A stretch of DNA of 64,000 bases from Cupriavidus sp. WGlv3 (GCF_023952475.1 NZ_JALHRX010000011.1:62001-126000); one strand, 5' to 3'. Shown: positions 1-8,709, counted from the first letter of the stretch. Notes: generated from the sequence alone by a model not told the origin. A program made the numbers and translations.

Positions 1-1
1 C

Positions 2-385
2 GAGCGCGCGCAGGTGATGAACGATATCCGCCGCCACTTCGACGAACTGGCGGCGCGTTACCTGCCAGCGGGCTACGCGCTGAACATCGAGGTGCTGGAT
101 GTCGATCTCGCGGGACATTTCGAGCCATGGCGCGTGCGCGGCTATGACGTCCGCATCGTGCGCGATGTCACCTGGCCGCGCATGACCCTGCGCTATGCAC
201 TGCGCGGCAGCGACGGTGCCGTGATCGGCAGCGGCGAGCAGCGCATCTCCGACCAGAGCTTCAACATGGGCGTGAACGTCTACAGCCAGAGCGACAGGCT
301 GCGCTATGAAAAGGCGATGATGGACCGCTGGTTCGACGAGTCCGTGCGGCGCCGGATCGCCACGCGCCAGACCGGACAGGGATGA
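2..385 (+). CDS. DUF3016 family protein, 3' part only
   Basis: The reading frame is open to the left window edge, so the gene starts outside; 127 codons and a TGA stop are visible. The visible part carries the features I associate with DUF3016: an I-x-V-L-D-V-D-L-A-G segment, an F-E-P-W-R segment and a V-R-I-V-R-D-V-T-W-P-R block followed by beta-like sequence. The family is usually periplasmic with an N-terminal signal peptide, which would lie upstream and cannot be checked here. Its biochemical role is unknown. The family call is from memory of conserved blocks. Confidence 0.7.
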   Translation, partial: ERAQVMNDIRRHFDELAARYLPAGYALNIEVLDVDLAGHFEPWRVRGYDVRIVRDVTWPRMTLRYALRGSDGAVIGSGEQRISDQSFNMGVNVYSQSDRLRYEKAMMDRWFDESVRRRIATRQTGQG

Positions 386-425
386 GCCGGCGCTGGCATG
401 ACCGGTCCGGACACCACGCGCCGGA

Positions 426-662
426 TCAGGGCCGCCGCTTCTTCCACTCGTAGTCGGGCGGCGGATCGGCCGCGCCGGCGCGGCCGACCGAGTCGGGGTT
501 TTCCGAGCACAGCGTGACAAAGCTGACCGCCTCGCCCGCGTGCTGGCGCTGGCGCAGCGCTTCGGTAAAGCGCAGCGCTTCGCGCATCGCGTCGCTGGGG
601 AACGACTGCGCATGCGGCGTCAGGCCGGTGCCGAGGGCTTCGGACCAGTAGACCATGTACAT
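426..662 (-). CDS. Small conserved-looking protein of unknown function (78 aa)
   Basis: The start chosen is the ATG at 662, preceded by an AAGGAAG ribosome binding site about 5 bases upstream. The longer reading frame running to 833 has no such site and its extra N-terminus looks non-coding. The protein begins MYMVYWSEAL and ends in a basic ...EWKKRRP tail, with a predicted helical centre rich in Ala, Arg and Glu. There is no signal peptide or membrane segment. I do not recognise the family. It lies tail-to-tail with the DUF3016 gene and head-to-head with the acetyltransferase. Confidence 0.6.
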   Translation of the reverse strand: MYMVYWSEALGTGLTPHAQSFPSDAMREALRFTEALRQRQHAGEAVSFVTLCSENPDSVGRAGAADPPPDYEWKKRRP

Positions 663-868
663 AAGGCTTCCTTTTGCTTGCGCGGGTGGTGACCGGGTTG
701 CTGCAACCTTCGTTCCTGCTGCCGCGGCGGCGCGCAAGGGAAGGCCGGGTGTGCCGGGGACCACGATTGCAAACCCTTCCTCCGCCTTTTGCAAGCTTTG
801 GCATGGCGCGGGCACAATGGGCGCTTGCCGCATGCGCCTGGACCGCTGTGCCTTTCCCGTCTCGTCCC

Positions 869-1414
869 ATGCCCGAACTTGCGCTGATACCCGCCACCGC
901 CGCCGATGCCGACCGGCTCGCCGCCATGCACGCCGCCAGCTGGCAGCACACCTATCCCGGCATGCTGCCGGAGGCCTACCTGCGCGAGCAGGCCTACCCC
1001 GAACGCCTGGCCGCCTGGCGCGCGCGCATGCACGACGGCGCCGATGGCCCGGCCGAGGTCACGCTGGCGCTGGTCGACGGCGAGGCCGCCGGCTTTGCCT
1101 GCCTGTTGCCGCAGGCCGACCCGCGCTTCGGCATCTATCTGGACAACCTGCATGTCCTGCCTGCTTTCCATGGCCAGGGGCTGGGCAAGCGGCTGCTGGC
1201 GCATTGCGCGCAACGTGTCATGCAGGGTTGGCCAGGGCACCCGCTGTTCCTCTATGTACTCGAGGCCAATACGCAGGCGTGCGAGTTCTACCAGCGGCTG
1301 GGCGGCGAGGCCTCTGAGCCGTTCGAGGACGATTTCCATGGGCCCGACCTGCGCGTGATGGTGCGGCGCGTGACGTGGTCCGACGTCGCGGCGCTGGCCA
1401 GGCGGCTGGCGTAG
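869..1414 (+). CDS. GNAT family N-acetyltransferase
   Basis: 181 residues, the usual size for a single GNAT domain. An N-terminal A-x-x-A-A-D-A-D-R-L-A-x-M-H segment is followed by W-Q-H-T-Y-P-G-M, common in small-molecule acetyltransferases. The acetyl-CoA pyrophosphate loop is visible as H-V-L-P-A-F-H-G-Q-G-L-G-K-R-L, and a C-terminal A-N-T-Q-A-C-E-F-Y-Q-R-L-G block matches GNAT motif B. Upstream in-frame starts exist, but the sequence before 869 does not look protein-like. The substrate cannot be inferred. The gene is monocistronic in appearance. Confidence 0.85.
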   Translation: MPELALIPATAADADRLAAMHAASWQHTYPGMLPEAYLREQAYPERLAAWRARMHDGADGPAEVTLALVDGEAAGFACLLPQADPRFGIYLDNLHVLPAFHGQGLGKRLLAHCAQRVMQGWPGHPLFLYVLEANTQACEFYQRLGGEASEPFEDDFHGPDLRVMVRRVTWSDVAALARRLA

Positions 1415-1498
1415 GGCTGCATGGCGGCGCGGCAGGCGTTGCCATGCCCGGCGCCACTGCCCTACCATCGCCGGCATGCCAACCGGAGACCACCTGCC

Positions 1499-2638
1499 AT
1501 GACGCCATCGATCGTCCGCCTGCCGCAGTCCGCCCGCTCGCATCTGGCGCGCGCCGTTGCTGCCGGCAGCCTCGCGGTATTGACGGGCTGCGTCGGCATG
1601 CCGGCCGTGCCGCCTGCCGCCGGCAACCCCGCCGGCCCCCCGGCTGCCGCGCCGCACTGGCAACGCGTGCATCTTGGCGCTGGCGCCGGCTATGACTTCC
1701 CGGTCTATGCCAGCCACCGGCTCGATGGCGACCTGTCGCGCATTCGCGAAGTCGTGCTGGTCCAGCATGGCCTGCAGCGCAACGGCGACGACTACTATGC
1801 CGCCGGCGCGGCACTGCTGAAGGCCAGCGGCCGCAACCCGGACGAGGTGCTGCTGGTAGCGCCGAATTTTCCCGGTACGCCCGACCGGAACAAGGGCTTT
1901 ACCGGCATGCCGCACTGGTCGGTGCAGGGCTGGCTCAGCGGCGAGGACGCGCTCGAGGGTCCGGCTCGCGTCAGCTCATTGCAGGTGCTGGACGACCTGC
2001 TCGCGCTCTTCACCGACAAAGCGCGGCTGCCGCAGGTGCGCAAGGTGACGGTGGCCGGCCATTCCGGCGGCGGGCAGATCGTGCACCGCTACGCGGTGCT
2101 GAACCGTGTCGACGAACGCATCCGCGCGAGCGGCATCGACCTGCGCTACGTCGTGGCCAATCCGTCTTCGTATCTTTATTTCACGCCGGTGCGGCCGGCT
2201 GGCGCCGATGGCAAGTCGTTCGCACTGTATGACCCGGCGCGCTGCCCGGACTACGACAAGTACCGCTACGGCATCCAGGACATGGTGCCGTATGCCAAAG
2301 GCGCCGACGGCATGGCGCTGTTCCGTCGCTATGCCGGCCGCCAGGTGACCTATCTGGCCGGCACCGAGGACAACGATCCCAACCATCGCGTGCTCGACAA
2401 ATCCTGCGGCGCCGAGGCCGAGGGCCCGACGCGGCTGCAGCGTGCGCGCGGCTACCTGCGCTACGAGCGCTACCTCGCCGGCCCGGGTTTGGTAATCCGC
2501 CACCAGGCTTATGAAGTGGTGGGCGTGGGGCACGACCAGGCCCGCATGTTCGGTTCGCAATGCGGGGCACAGGCCGTGTTTGGCATGCCGGAGGCGGCCA
2601 ATGCTGGCGGCGCGGCCTGCCGCGCGCCGCAGCTCTAA
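1499..2638 (+). CDS. Lipoprotein with alpha/beta-hydrolase fold
   Basis: 379 residues from the ATG at 1499. The N-terminus is basic, then hydrophobic, ending in the lipobox L-T-G-C with Cys31 as the acylated residue, so the protein should be a membrane-anchored lipoprotein. A Pro/Ala-rich linker follows. The catalytic core has the nucleophile elbow G-H-S-G-G-G with Ser189; V-L-V-Q-H-G-L upstream fits the oxyanion-hole strand. A His in V-G-V-G-H-D near the C-terminus is a candidate for the triad. Substrate is unknown; esterase or lipase-like activity is inference. Confidence 0.75.
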   Translation: MTPSIVRLPQSARSHLARAVAAGSLAVLTGCVGMPAVPPAAGNPAGPPAAAPHWQRVHLGAGAGYDFPVYASHRLDGDLSRIREVVLVQHGLQRNGDDYYAAGAALLKASGRNPDEVLLVAPNFPGTPDRNKGFTGMPHWSVQGWLSGEDALEGPARVSSLQVLDDLLALFTDKARLPQVRKVTVAGHSGGGQIVHRYAVLNRVDERIRASGIDLRYVVANPSSYLYFTPVRPAGADGKSFALYDPARCPDYDKYRYGIQDMVPYAKGADGMALFRRYAGRQVTYLAGTEDNDPNHRVLDKSCGAEAEGPTRLQRARGYLRYERYLAGPGLVIRHQAYEVVGVGHDQARMFGSQCGAQAVFGMPEAANAGGAACRAPQL

Positions 2639-2667
2639 GGCGCGCGCGCCGGGTACGGTCATGGCAA

Positions 2668-2693
2668 GAAAAAACCCGCGAAGCTCGCGGGTT
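2668..2693 (-). terminator. Rho-independent terminator
   Basis: A perfect 9-bp stem (AACCCGCGA / TCGCGGGTT) with a 3-base loop is followed on the minus strand by a run of six T. It lies 60 bp past the stop of the small minus-strand gene at 2757-2975, so it probably ends that transcript. It may also act weakly on the plus-strand hydrolase transcript. Confidence 0.75.
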
Positions 2694-2756
2694 CAAGTCC
2701 CTGCCCGCAGGATCGGGCTTGGAGGAGACAACCACAGGGAAAACGGTGGCGCGGGA

Positions 2757-2975
2757 TCAGCGCAGGTTGTATTTGACGACCTGTTCCTCGACGCCGACAA
2801 AACGCACCAGCTGGCGCAGGCCGCTGGGATATTCCTTGATATGGTGCCCGTCAGGCGTATCGGGCAGGCGGTAATAAACTGGCGCCTTGTCGTGCACTGG
2901 CGCCAGCAGGCCGAGCGGACGCGCGTCGGCCTCCCAGGGCACGTCGCGGTCTTCGGCAAGCAAGATTCTCGTCAT
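2757..2975 (-). CDS. Small protein of unknown function (72 aa)
   Basis: The ATG at 2975 was chosen because a GGAG ribosome binding site lies about 7 bases upstream; a longer frame reaching 3062 has an implausible Cys/His-rich extension. The product starts MTRILLAEDR and contains a Y-Y-R-L-P-D-T-P-D-G-H-H-I-K-E-Y-P-S-G block, which is balanced like a real folded domain. There is no signal peptide or membrane segment. A strong terminator follows. I do not recognise the family. Confidence 0.65.
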   Translation of the reverse strand: MTRILLAEDRDVPWEADARPLGLLAPVHDKAPVYYRLPDTPDGHHIKEYPSGLRQLVRFVGVEEQVVKYNLR

Positions 2976-3291
2976 GGACACACTCCAAAGTTGCTGCATG
3001 GTGCGGCCGGGGGCGGATCGTTTTTGCTCGCACAGCTTCAATGTATGGAATGTATGGCACACCGGCCGGAAATGCCATTCAGCATTTTTTAATTCTGTCT
3101 GGTGGGAAATTTCTTAACTGACAAAATCGACGAATATGCCGTTTGCCGTCATGTTGCACGGCGCCCCGTCAGGTACCGACCCGGCATTGCGCTACCATAG
3201 CGCCAGTTTTTGAAAGTGCGGTGACCGGCGCGCCTGCCGGCACGCTGTGCTGCCTGAACCCACTCCGATAACCCCCGCGCCCAGCAGACGC
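2976..3291. other. Divergent intergenic region
   Basis: This 316-bp gap separates the small minus-strand gene from the PadR gene and should hold both promoters. It includes an AT-rich patch near 3085-3135, which is unusual in this GC-rich DNA and fits a promoter. I found no pair of -35/-10 boxes good enough to name. Confidence 0.4.
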
Positions 3292-3837
3292 ATGTCGACC
3301 CAGCACGCCTTGTTGATCTCCCTGATCGAAAAGCCTTCGTCCGGCTACGACCTGGCGCGGCGCTTCGACCGCTCCATCGGTTATTTCTGGCATGCCACGC
3401 ACCAGCAGATCTATCGCGAACTGGGCCGCATGGCGGACAGCGGCTGGATCGCCGCCGATGAAAGCGACGCGGCCGAAGGCGAGGGCAACGCCGACCGGCG
3501 CAACCGCAAGAAGGTCTACCGGGTGTTGGCCGCGGGCCATGAAGAACTGGCGCGCTGGGTGCTGGCCCCGGGCGCGGGGCTGGACCAGCGCGAGGAGATC
3601 CTGGTCAAGCTGCGCGCCGATGCGGTGATCGGCCCGCTTGGCCTGGGCGACGAGATGCGGCGGCTGATCGCGCTGCACCGCGCCCGCCTCGAGACTTACC
3701 TGGCGATCGAGCGGCGCGATTTCTCGGCGCCGGACATGGATCGCGCGCAACAACTGCGGTATGCGCTGCTGCAGCGCGGGATCCGCTTCGAGACCGACTG
3801 GGTGGCCTGGGGCGAGGCGCTGCTGCCGCTGCTGTAG
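3292..3837 (+). CDS. PadR family transcriptional regulator
   Basis: 181 residues from the ATG at 3292. The N-terminal half is a PadR winged helix: H-A-L-L-I-S-L-I-E-x-x-P-S-S-G-Y-D-L-A-R-R-F-D, then W-H-A-T-H-Q-Q-I-Y-R-E-L-G-R-M, the recognition helix typical of the family, and a wing containing R-K-K-V-Y-R-V. The C-terminal half is helical with E-E-I-L-V-K-L-R and resembles the PadR vir-type dimerisation domain. Such proteins usually repress a nearby operon and respond to aromatic or other small ligands. The convergent nitronate monooxygenase gene is a neighbour but not obviously its target. Confidence 0.85.
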   Translation: MSTQHALLISLIEKPSSGYDLARRFDRSIGYFWHATHQQIYRELGRMADSGWIAADESDAAEGEGNADRRNRKKVYRVLAAGHEELARWVLAPGAGLDQREEILVKLRADAVIGPLGLGDEMRRLIALHRARLETYLAIERRDFSAPDMDRAQQLRYALLQRGIRFETDWVAWGEALLPLL

Positions 3838-3865
3838 CGGCAGCGGGGCCCCCGACCCCGCGCGC

Positions 3866-4861
3866 TCAGGCCAGGTCGACGGCGCGCGCGCCGGCCGGGC
3901 TGGCTTCGCCAAGTCCCAGGCGGCGGCGCGCCAGCGCGTACTCCTCGGCAAAGCGGCGCACCAGTTCGGCCGCCGGCACCACGCGCTTGATCGCGCCGAC
4001 GCCCTGGCCGGCGCCCCAGATGTCCTTCCACGCCTTCACGCTGGTCGAGCCGAAATTCATCTTCGACGGGTCCGACTCCGGCAGCGCGCTCGGGTCCAGC
4101 CCGGCGCGCTCGATGCTGCCGCGCAGGTAGTTGCCGTGCACGCCCGTGAACAGGTTGGAATAGACGATGTCGTTGGCGGTGCTGTCGACGATCATCTGCT
4201 TGTAGCCGTCCTGCGCATTGGCCTCCTGCGTGGCGATAAAGGCCGAGCCGATATAGGCCAGGTCGGCGCCGGCGGCCTGCGCGGCCAGGATGGCGTCGCC
4301 GCTGGAGATCGCGCCGGACAGCAGCAGCGGGCCGTCGAACCATTCGCGGATCTCGTGCAGCAGCGCGAACGGCGACAGCGTGCCGGCATGGCCGCCGGCA
4401 CCGGCCGCCACCGCCACCAGGCCATCCGCGCCTTTTTCGATGGCCTTGCGCGCGAAGGCATTGTTGATGACGTCATGCAGCACGATGCCGCCGTACGAGT
4501 GGACCGCGTCGTTGACTTCCTTGCGCGCGCCCAGCGAGGTGATCACGATCGGCACCTTGTAGCGCACGCACAGTTCCAGGTCATGCTCGAGCCGGTCGTT
4601 GGACTTGTGCACGATCTGGTTGACCGCGAACGGCGCCGACGGGCGCTCGGGGTGCTTCGCGTCGTGTTCCGCCAGTTCGGTGGTGATGCGGTCCAGCCAT
4701 TCTTCCAGCTTGGGCGCGGGGCGCGCGTTCAGCGCCGGGAACGAGCCGACCACGCCGGCCTTGCACTGGGCGATGACCAGGTCGGGGTTGGAGATGATGA
4801 ACAGCGGCGAGCAGACCACCGGCAGCGAAAGCCGGTTCTGCAGCTGGGCGGGAAGGGCCAT
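3866..4861 (-). CDS. Nitronate monooxygenase (2-nitropropane dioxygenase family)
   Basis: 331 residues, typical for this FMN enzyme class, which oxidises alkyl nitronates to carbonyl compounds. The N-terminus has L-P-V-V-C-S-P-L-F-I-I-S, the barrel's first strand. G-S-F-P-A-L-N-A-R, A-V-N-Q-I-V, I-V-I-T-S-L-G, and G-A-D-G-L-V-A-V-A-A-G-A-G-G-H-A-G follow in the expected order; the last contains the His of the active site and phosphate-binding glycines. A late A-D-L-A-Y-I-G-S-A-F-I-A-T block is also typical. The NTF2-like gene lies 69 bp upstream on the same strand and may be co-transcribed. Confidence 0.88.
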   Translation of the reverse strand: MALPAQLQNRLSLPVVCSPLFIISNPDLVIAQCKAGVVGSFPALNARPAPKLEEWLDRITTELAEHDAKHPERPSAPFAVNQIVHKSNDRLEHDLELCVRYKVPIVITSLGARKEVNDAVHSYGGIVLHDVINNAFARKAIEKGADGLVAVAAGAGGHAGTLSPFALLHEIREWFDGPLLLSGAISSGDAILAAQAAGADLAYIGSAFIATQEANAQDGYKQMIVDSTANDIVYSNLFTGVHGNYLRGSIERAGLDPSALPESDPSKMNFGSTSVKAWKDIWGAGQGVGAIKRVVPAAELVRRFAEEYALARRRLGLGEASPAGARAVDLA

Positions 4862-4930
4862 GGGGAAGTCTCCTGGGTAATTCCGATAGATTCGGTGAAG
4901 CGTTACGGTGGCGCCGCGGGCCGGCGCGCG

Positions 4931-5362
4931 TCAGGCGGCGCCGGTTAGCACGTGTTTCTGGCTTGCCAGGCGCGCGGCCATGGCGGCGGCCAGCGCCTCC
5001 AGGCCGGAGCGCGGGCGCACCATGACCTCGAATTCGGCAATGCGGCCGGCGTCGTCGAAGCGGATCATGTCGATGCCCTTGAGCGCCTTGCCGTCCACGC
5101 TGGCGCTGAACTCCAGCACCACGCTGTGGCCGTCGTCGCTGATGAAGCTGCGGTGGTAGCGGAAGTCCTGGAACACCTGGTTCACCGTGGTCAGCACCAG
5201 CGTGATGGCGGCGCGGCCGGGATACGGCGTGTGCGCCACCGGCGAGCGGAACACCACGTCGTCGGCGACGATGGCATCGAGCCCGGCCATCGAATGGGTG
5301 GCGATCATCTGGTGCCAGGCGTCGAGCGAAGCCTGGGCGGCGGGAAGCAGGGCAGTGGTCAC
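4931..5362 (-). CDS. NTF2-like / SnoaL-type protein
   Basis: 143 residues with the cone-shaped NTF2-like fold pattern: an N-terminal helix with W-H-Q-M-I-A-T-H, A-D-D-V-V-F-R-S-P-V, P-Y-P-G-R-A-A-I, then alternating beta strands ending in I-D-M-I-R-F-D-D-A-G-R-I-A-E-F-E-V-M-V-R-P. Members of this fold can be enzymes, for example ketosteroid isomerase-like, or binding subunits. Sequence alone does not decide. It lies upstream of and on the same strand as the nitronate monooxygenase, so the two may form an operon. Confidence 0.75.
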   Translation of the reverse strand: MTTALLPAAQASLDAWHQMIATHSMAGLDAIVADDVVFRSPVAHTPYPGRAAITLVLTTVNQVFQDFRYHRSFISDDGHSVVLEFSASVDGKALKGIDMIRFDDAGRIAEFEVMVRPRSGLEALAAAMAARLASQKHVLTGAA

Positions 5363-5567
5363 GGGAGGTCTCCTGGCGTGGCGCTGTAGGTTTGCTGCGA
5401 TCTCTTTCCGGATTTATGCAACCAGTTGCATAGTGGATCGAAAGGTAGCACGCCGCGTGGCCCGCTGCAAGCTCGGCGCGTGGACCGCGGCGCGCAGTGA
5501 CGCGTTGTCTACAATAGTCGGAATCGTCCGCCGGCCGCCGGCCTGATGCGGCAGAGCAGGAGAGTCC

Positions 5568-6602
5568 GTGACCACCAAGCCCAGCGCCGCCCAGCTCGAG
5601 CAGGCGGCCTTGTTCGATGCCGACCTGGCCGCCTGGCGCGACCACCCCGAACGCGCGTTCGACGGCTGGCTGGCGCAGCACGGTTTTCGCCACGGCACCA
5701 GCGTGGTCTACCGCGCCATGTGGGGCAAGCTGCTGCGCTGGTCGGCCGAACGCGGGCTGCCGCCGCTGAGCTGGTCCGCCGCGCAGATCGGCGAATTCCT
5801 GGATGCGCAGCAGCTGCACAAGTCGCACCGCTACCGTTATGCGCGGCTGATCGAACGTGTGTTCCATCACCTGTCCCGCTTGCGCGAGGGCATGCACAAC
5901 CCCGGCAGCCAGGCGGTGCGCGCCCATCTGGCCGAGGGCGAGAACGACCCCACCGCCTTCCTGCTGCCCGGCGAGCGCGACCTGCTGGTGGCGCGCATTC
6001 TCGGCCCGGCCGGCGCGCCCGCTGGCGACACCGGTGCCGCGGCGTCGCCCACGCAATGGAAGCGCGCCCGCGACGCGGCGCTGCTGGCCGTGCTGCTAGG
6101 CGGCGGCCTGAAGGTGGCGGAGGCGCGCGCGCTGCGCACCGACGTGATCGCCGACATGTTCGCCGACAGCAGGCCCGGGCGGATGGCGCTGCGCATGGTG
6201 CGCCCGGACAACGGCCGCGCCTACACGGTGCCGCTGTTCCCGCTGGCGCATGCGCCGCTGCGCGCCTGGCTGGCGCTGCGCGAGGCCTCCGGCACGCTCG
6301 GCAGCCTGGTGTTTCCGGCCATGCCGACGGGGCGGCCGATGCATGCGGCGTCGGTCTACCGGCGCGTGGAAATCCTGCTGGACGAAGCCGGGGTGCTTGC
6401 GGGGCGCAGCGAGCGCGCGTCGCCGCAGACCTTGCGCAATACCTGCGCGGCCATGCATTTCGAGGCCGGCACGGCGCCGGCCGAGGTGGCCCAGTGCCTG
6501 GGCATGCGCGACCTGGAATCAGGCTGGCGGCTGCGGGCGGCGTACGAGGCCTGGCAGGCGCGGGCCGGGCTGGTGGCGCCGGCCTCCGCGGATTCTGACT
6601 GA
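5568..6602 (+). CDS. Tyrosine recombinase/integrase-like protein with degenerate active site
   Basis: 344 residues with an N-terminal SAM-like core-binding region (to about residue 120) and a C-terminal region aligning by pattern with XerC/XerD. Key positions are altered: the box I Arg is Lys182 in G-G-L-K-V-A-E-A, the box II His is Gln287 while Arg290 is kept, and the later His of the L-G-H motif is Met313. A Tyr is present at 326 but spaced further than usual. It sits alone before galE with no phage genes nearby and has normal codon use. It probably cannot carry out the full recombinase reaction; a DNA-binding role is possible. Confidence 0.7.
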   Translation: MTTKPSAAQLEQAALFDADLAAWRDHPERAFDGWLAQHGFRHGTSVVYRAMWGKLLRWSAERGLPPLSWSAAQIGEFLDAQQLHKSHRYRYARLIERVFHHLSRLREGMHNPGSQAVRAHLAEGENDPTAFLLPGERDLLVARILGPAGAPAGDTGAAASPTQWKRARDAALLAVLLGGGLKVAEARALRTDVIADMFADSRPGRMALRMVRPDNGRAYTVPLFPLAHAPLRAWLALREASGTLGSLVFPAMPTGRPMHAASVYRRVEILLDEAGVLAGRSERASPQTLRNTCAAMHFEAGTAPAEVAQCLGMRDLESGWRLRAAYEAWQARAGLVAPASADSD

Positions 6603-6757
6603 AGCCGCGACCGGGGCGGCGGGCAGGGCGCCATGGCGCATCATGGATAATAGGTACCTTCCCGTGCCGGACGGGGCAGTCAGGTTATTTATCGTGCACA
6701 CGGCGCGCCGGCTGCCCTCCGCAAAACGCTGAACCGAATCGATCGACGCCAATACCC

Positions 6758-7777
6758 ATGCCTGAAACCTTGTTGCTGACCGGTGCCACCGGCTATATCG
6801 CCTCGCATACCTGGGTCGCCTTGCTCAACGCCGGCTACCGCGTAATCGGCCTGGATAATCTGTGCAACAGCAGCCCGGCCGTGATCGACCGGCTCACTAC
6901 CATTACCGGCCAGGCCCCGCATTTCGTGCAGGGCGACGTGCGCGACCGCGCGCTGCTGGACCGGCTCTTTGCCGAGCACCGCATCAGCGCCGTGATTCAT
7001 TTTGCCGCGCTCAAGGCGGTGGGCGAATCGGTCAGCCAGCCGCTGGCCTATTACAGCAACAACCTCGATGGCCTGCTGACGGTGTGTGCCGCCATGGGCG
7101 CGGCCGGGGTGAAACAACTGGTGTTCAGTTCCTCGGCCACGGTTTATGGCAATCCGCACACCGTGCCGATCCTGGAGGATTTCCCGCTGTCGGCAACCAA
7201 CCCCTATGGCCAGACCAAGCTGATGGGCGAGCAAATCCTGCGCGACCTGGAAAAATCCGATCCGGCCTGGCGCATTGCCTACCTGCGCTATTTCAATCCG
7301 GTCGGCGCGCATGAAAGCGGCCTGATCGGCGAAGATCCGCGCGGCATTCCCAACAACCTGATGCCTTATGTGGCGCAGGTCGCGGGCGGGCGCCGCGACC
7401 AGCTGATGGTATTCGGCGGCGATTACCCCACCGTGGACGGCACCGGGGTGCGCGACTATATCCATGTCTGCGACCTCGCCGACGGCCATTTGGCGGCGCT
7501 CAATTATCTGCGCCGGCAGGGCCGCGGTATGACCGTGAACCTGGGCACCGGCCGTGGCTACAGCGTGCTGGAGGTGGTGCAGGCTTATCAGCGCGCCAGC
7601 GGCAAGCCGGTGCCGTACCAGATCGTGGACCGCCGCCCCGGCGATATTGCGGCCTGCTATGCCGACCCGGCGCTGGCCCATGAACTGCTGGGCTGGCGCG
7701 CCCAGCATGACCTGGACCGCATGTGCCAGGACTCGTGGCGCTGGCAGTCGATGAACCCGCACGGCTTCGACGCCTGA
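6758..7777 (+). CDS. galE: UDP-glucose 4-epimerase
   Basis: 339 residues, normal for GalE. It interconverts UDP-glucose and UDP-galactose in the cytoplasm for surface polysaccharide synthesis. Seen: the NAD-binding G-A-T-G-Y-I-A near the start, the F-S-S-S-A-T-V-Y-G serine block and the Y-G-Q-T-K catalytic Tyr/Lys pair. Y-F-N-P-V-G-A-H-E-S-G and the V-D-G-T-G-V-R-D-Y-I-H-V substrate-binding block are typical of GalE. A bidirectional terminator follows and separates it from the convergent H-NS gene. Confidence 0.95.
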   Translation: MPETLLLTGATGYIASHTWVALLNAGYRVIGLDNLCNSSPAVIDRLTTITGQAPHFVQGDVRDRALLDRLFAEHRISAVIHFAALKAVGESVSQPLAYYSNNLDGLLTVCAAMGAAGVKQLVFSSSATVYGNPHTVPILEDFPLSATNPYGQTKLMGEQILRDLEKSDPAWRIAYLRYFNPVGAHESGLIGEDPRGIPNNLMPYVAQVAGGRRDQLMVFGGDYPTVDGTGVRDYIHVCDLADGHLAALNYLRRQGRGMTVNLGTGRGYSVLEVVQAYQRASGKPVPYQIVDRRPGDIAACYADPALAHELLGWRAQHDLDRMCQDSWRWQSMNPHGFDA

Positions 7778-7806
7778 CCCTGACCAGGTTTTCGGCCACG
7801 AAAACA

Positions 7807-7836
7807 AAAACGCCACGGAAGTCTCCGTGGCGTTTT
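7807..7836. terminator. Bidirectional terminator between galE and the H-NS gene
   Basis: An inverted repeat (ACGCCACGGA / TCCGTGGCGT, 4-base loop) is flanked by A-runs on the left and T-runs on the right. It can therefore terminate galE on the plus strand and the H-NS gene on the minus strand. Confidence 0.85.
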
Positions 7837-7858
7837 GCCGTCTGCCGGATCGCGTGTT

Positions 7859-8167
7859 TCAGCGGATCAGGAAGTCCTCGACCGATTTGCCCTGGGCCAG
7901 GGCCTGGGTCAGCCAGCCCGGGCGCTTGCCGCGGCCGGTCCAGGTATTGCCGGCGTTGTCGCGATAACGCACCGGCACTTTGCGGTTGGCCGCCTTCTTG
8001 CCGGCCGGGGCCTTCGCGCCAAAACCCAGGTCTTCCGCGGTCAGGCCATATTGCTCGATTTTCTCGCGAATATCCGCGATCACGGCGGATTGTTCACGCG
8101 CCTTGATTTCCTCGGCTTGCTTCTGCAGTTCGCTGATTTTCTGAACGATTTCCTGATACGTCGCCAT
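7859..8167 (-). CDS. H-NS family nucleoid-associated protein
   Basis: 102 residues from the ATG at 8167. An N-terminal coiled coil (about residues 5-45, rich in Gln, Glu and Lys) for oligomerisation is followed by a linker with A-P-A-G-K-K. The C-terminal DNA-binding domain is Y-R-D-N-A-G-N-T-W-T-G-R-G-K-R-P-G-W-L, the hallmark of betaproteobacterial H-NS/Bv3F-type proteins. Such proteins silence AT-rich foreign DNA; the AT-rich segment at 29-36 kb would be a natural target. A well-formed TATAAT promoter lies upstream. Confidence 0.92.
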   Translation of the reverse strand: MATYQEIVQKISELQKQAEEIKAREQSAVIADIREKIEQYGLTAEDLGFGAKAPAGKKAANRKVPVRYRDNAGNTWTGRGKRPGWLTQALAQGKSVEDFLIR

Positions 8168-8235
8168 TGCGTCCTCGGTTTCCGGTGATTGAATTGCGCT
8201 GGGTGCGCTGGTGGGCGGGGAAAATGCTGAAAACA

Positions 8236-8263
8236 ATTATAACGGGCCGGATGCCGGCTGCAA
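8236..8263 (-). promoter_or_regulatory. Sigma-70-like promoter of the H-NS gene
   Basis: On the minus strand a perfect TATAAT (8236-8241) lies 16 bp from TTGCAG (8258-8263), a half-matching -35 box. It is about 68 bp upstream of the H-NS start codon and correctly oriented. The -10 is the strongest such box I noticed in the window. Confidence 0.6.
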
Positions 8264-8709
8264 ATCCTGGTGGCGTAATCCCGGACGGTTTTTGCGAAAA
8301 TTCTTGCTGCTGATAATTGTGTGAACTTTCAGTGGCAGGGCGAGTCGCCGCGGATTTTTCCGCATCCCGGCGGTACTGCGATGGTGGACGGCACTGCTGA
8401 AATCCCCGCGGTATTCGCTTGCGGACCGGTCTGTCGTGGTGTGTGCGGATACCGCCCATGACATTAATCACGTCGGCATTTACGGACAGGCCCGCCCCGT
8501 TTCAGGTCATACCGGCCAGCCCAACCGCCTACGTGGCTGATATCCGACATGGCGTTTATCGCCGATTCACCATAACCGTGCGCGCCGGGCGGCGACTCAA
8601 GGATGATGGGGGCGCGCCGTTATCCGGGCAGGGCGGATCAATGCGGTAACGATCCTGCCGGACCGGGGCAAGGGGTGTGTCCCGCGGATTGCCTGAGTCT
8701 TATTTCATC
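8264..8709. other. Intergenic region upstream of the first chemoreceptor
   Basis: This gap of about 450 bp between divergent genes should contain the chemoreceptor promoter. A GCCGATTC at 8569-8576 resembles a flagellar sigma-28 -10 box, but there is no TAAA element at the right distance, so I do not call it. No gene with convincing codon use is seen. Confidence 0.4.

Noticed and set aside
304..2662. Long minus-strand frames opposite the acetyltransferase and the hydrolase (for example 304-951, 620-1915, 1976-2662)
   Set aside because: They are shadows of GC-rich codon bias: Arg/Pro/His-rich translations, no ribosome sites, and the plus-strand genes show clear family motifs.
8548..8580. Possible sigma-28 promoter (GCCGATTC) before the first chemoreceptor
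   Set aside because: There is no TAAA element at the required 11-bp spacing, and the box matches only in its first six bases.
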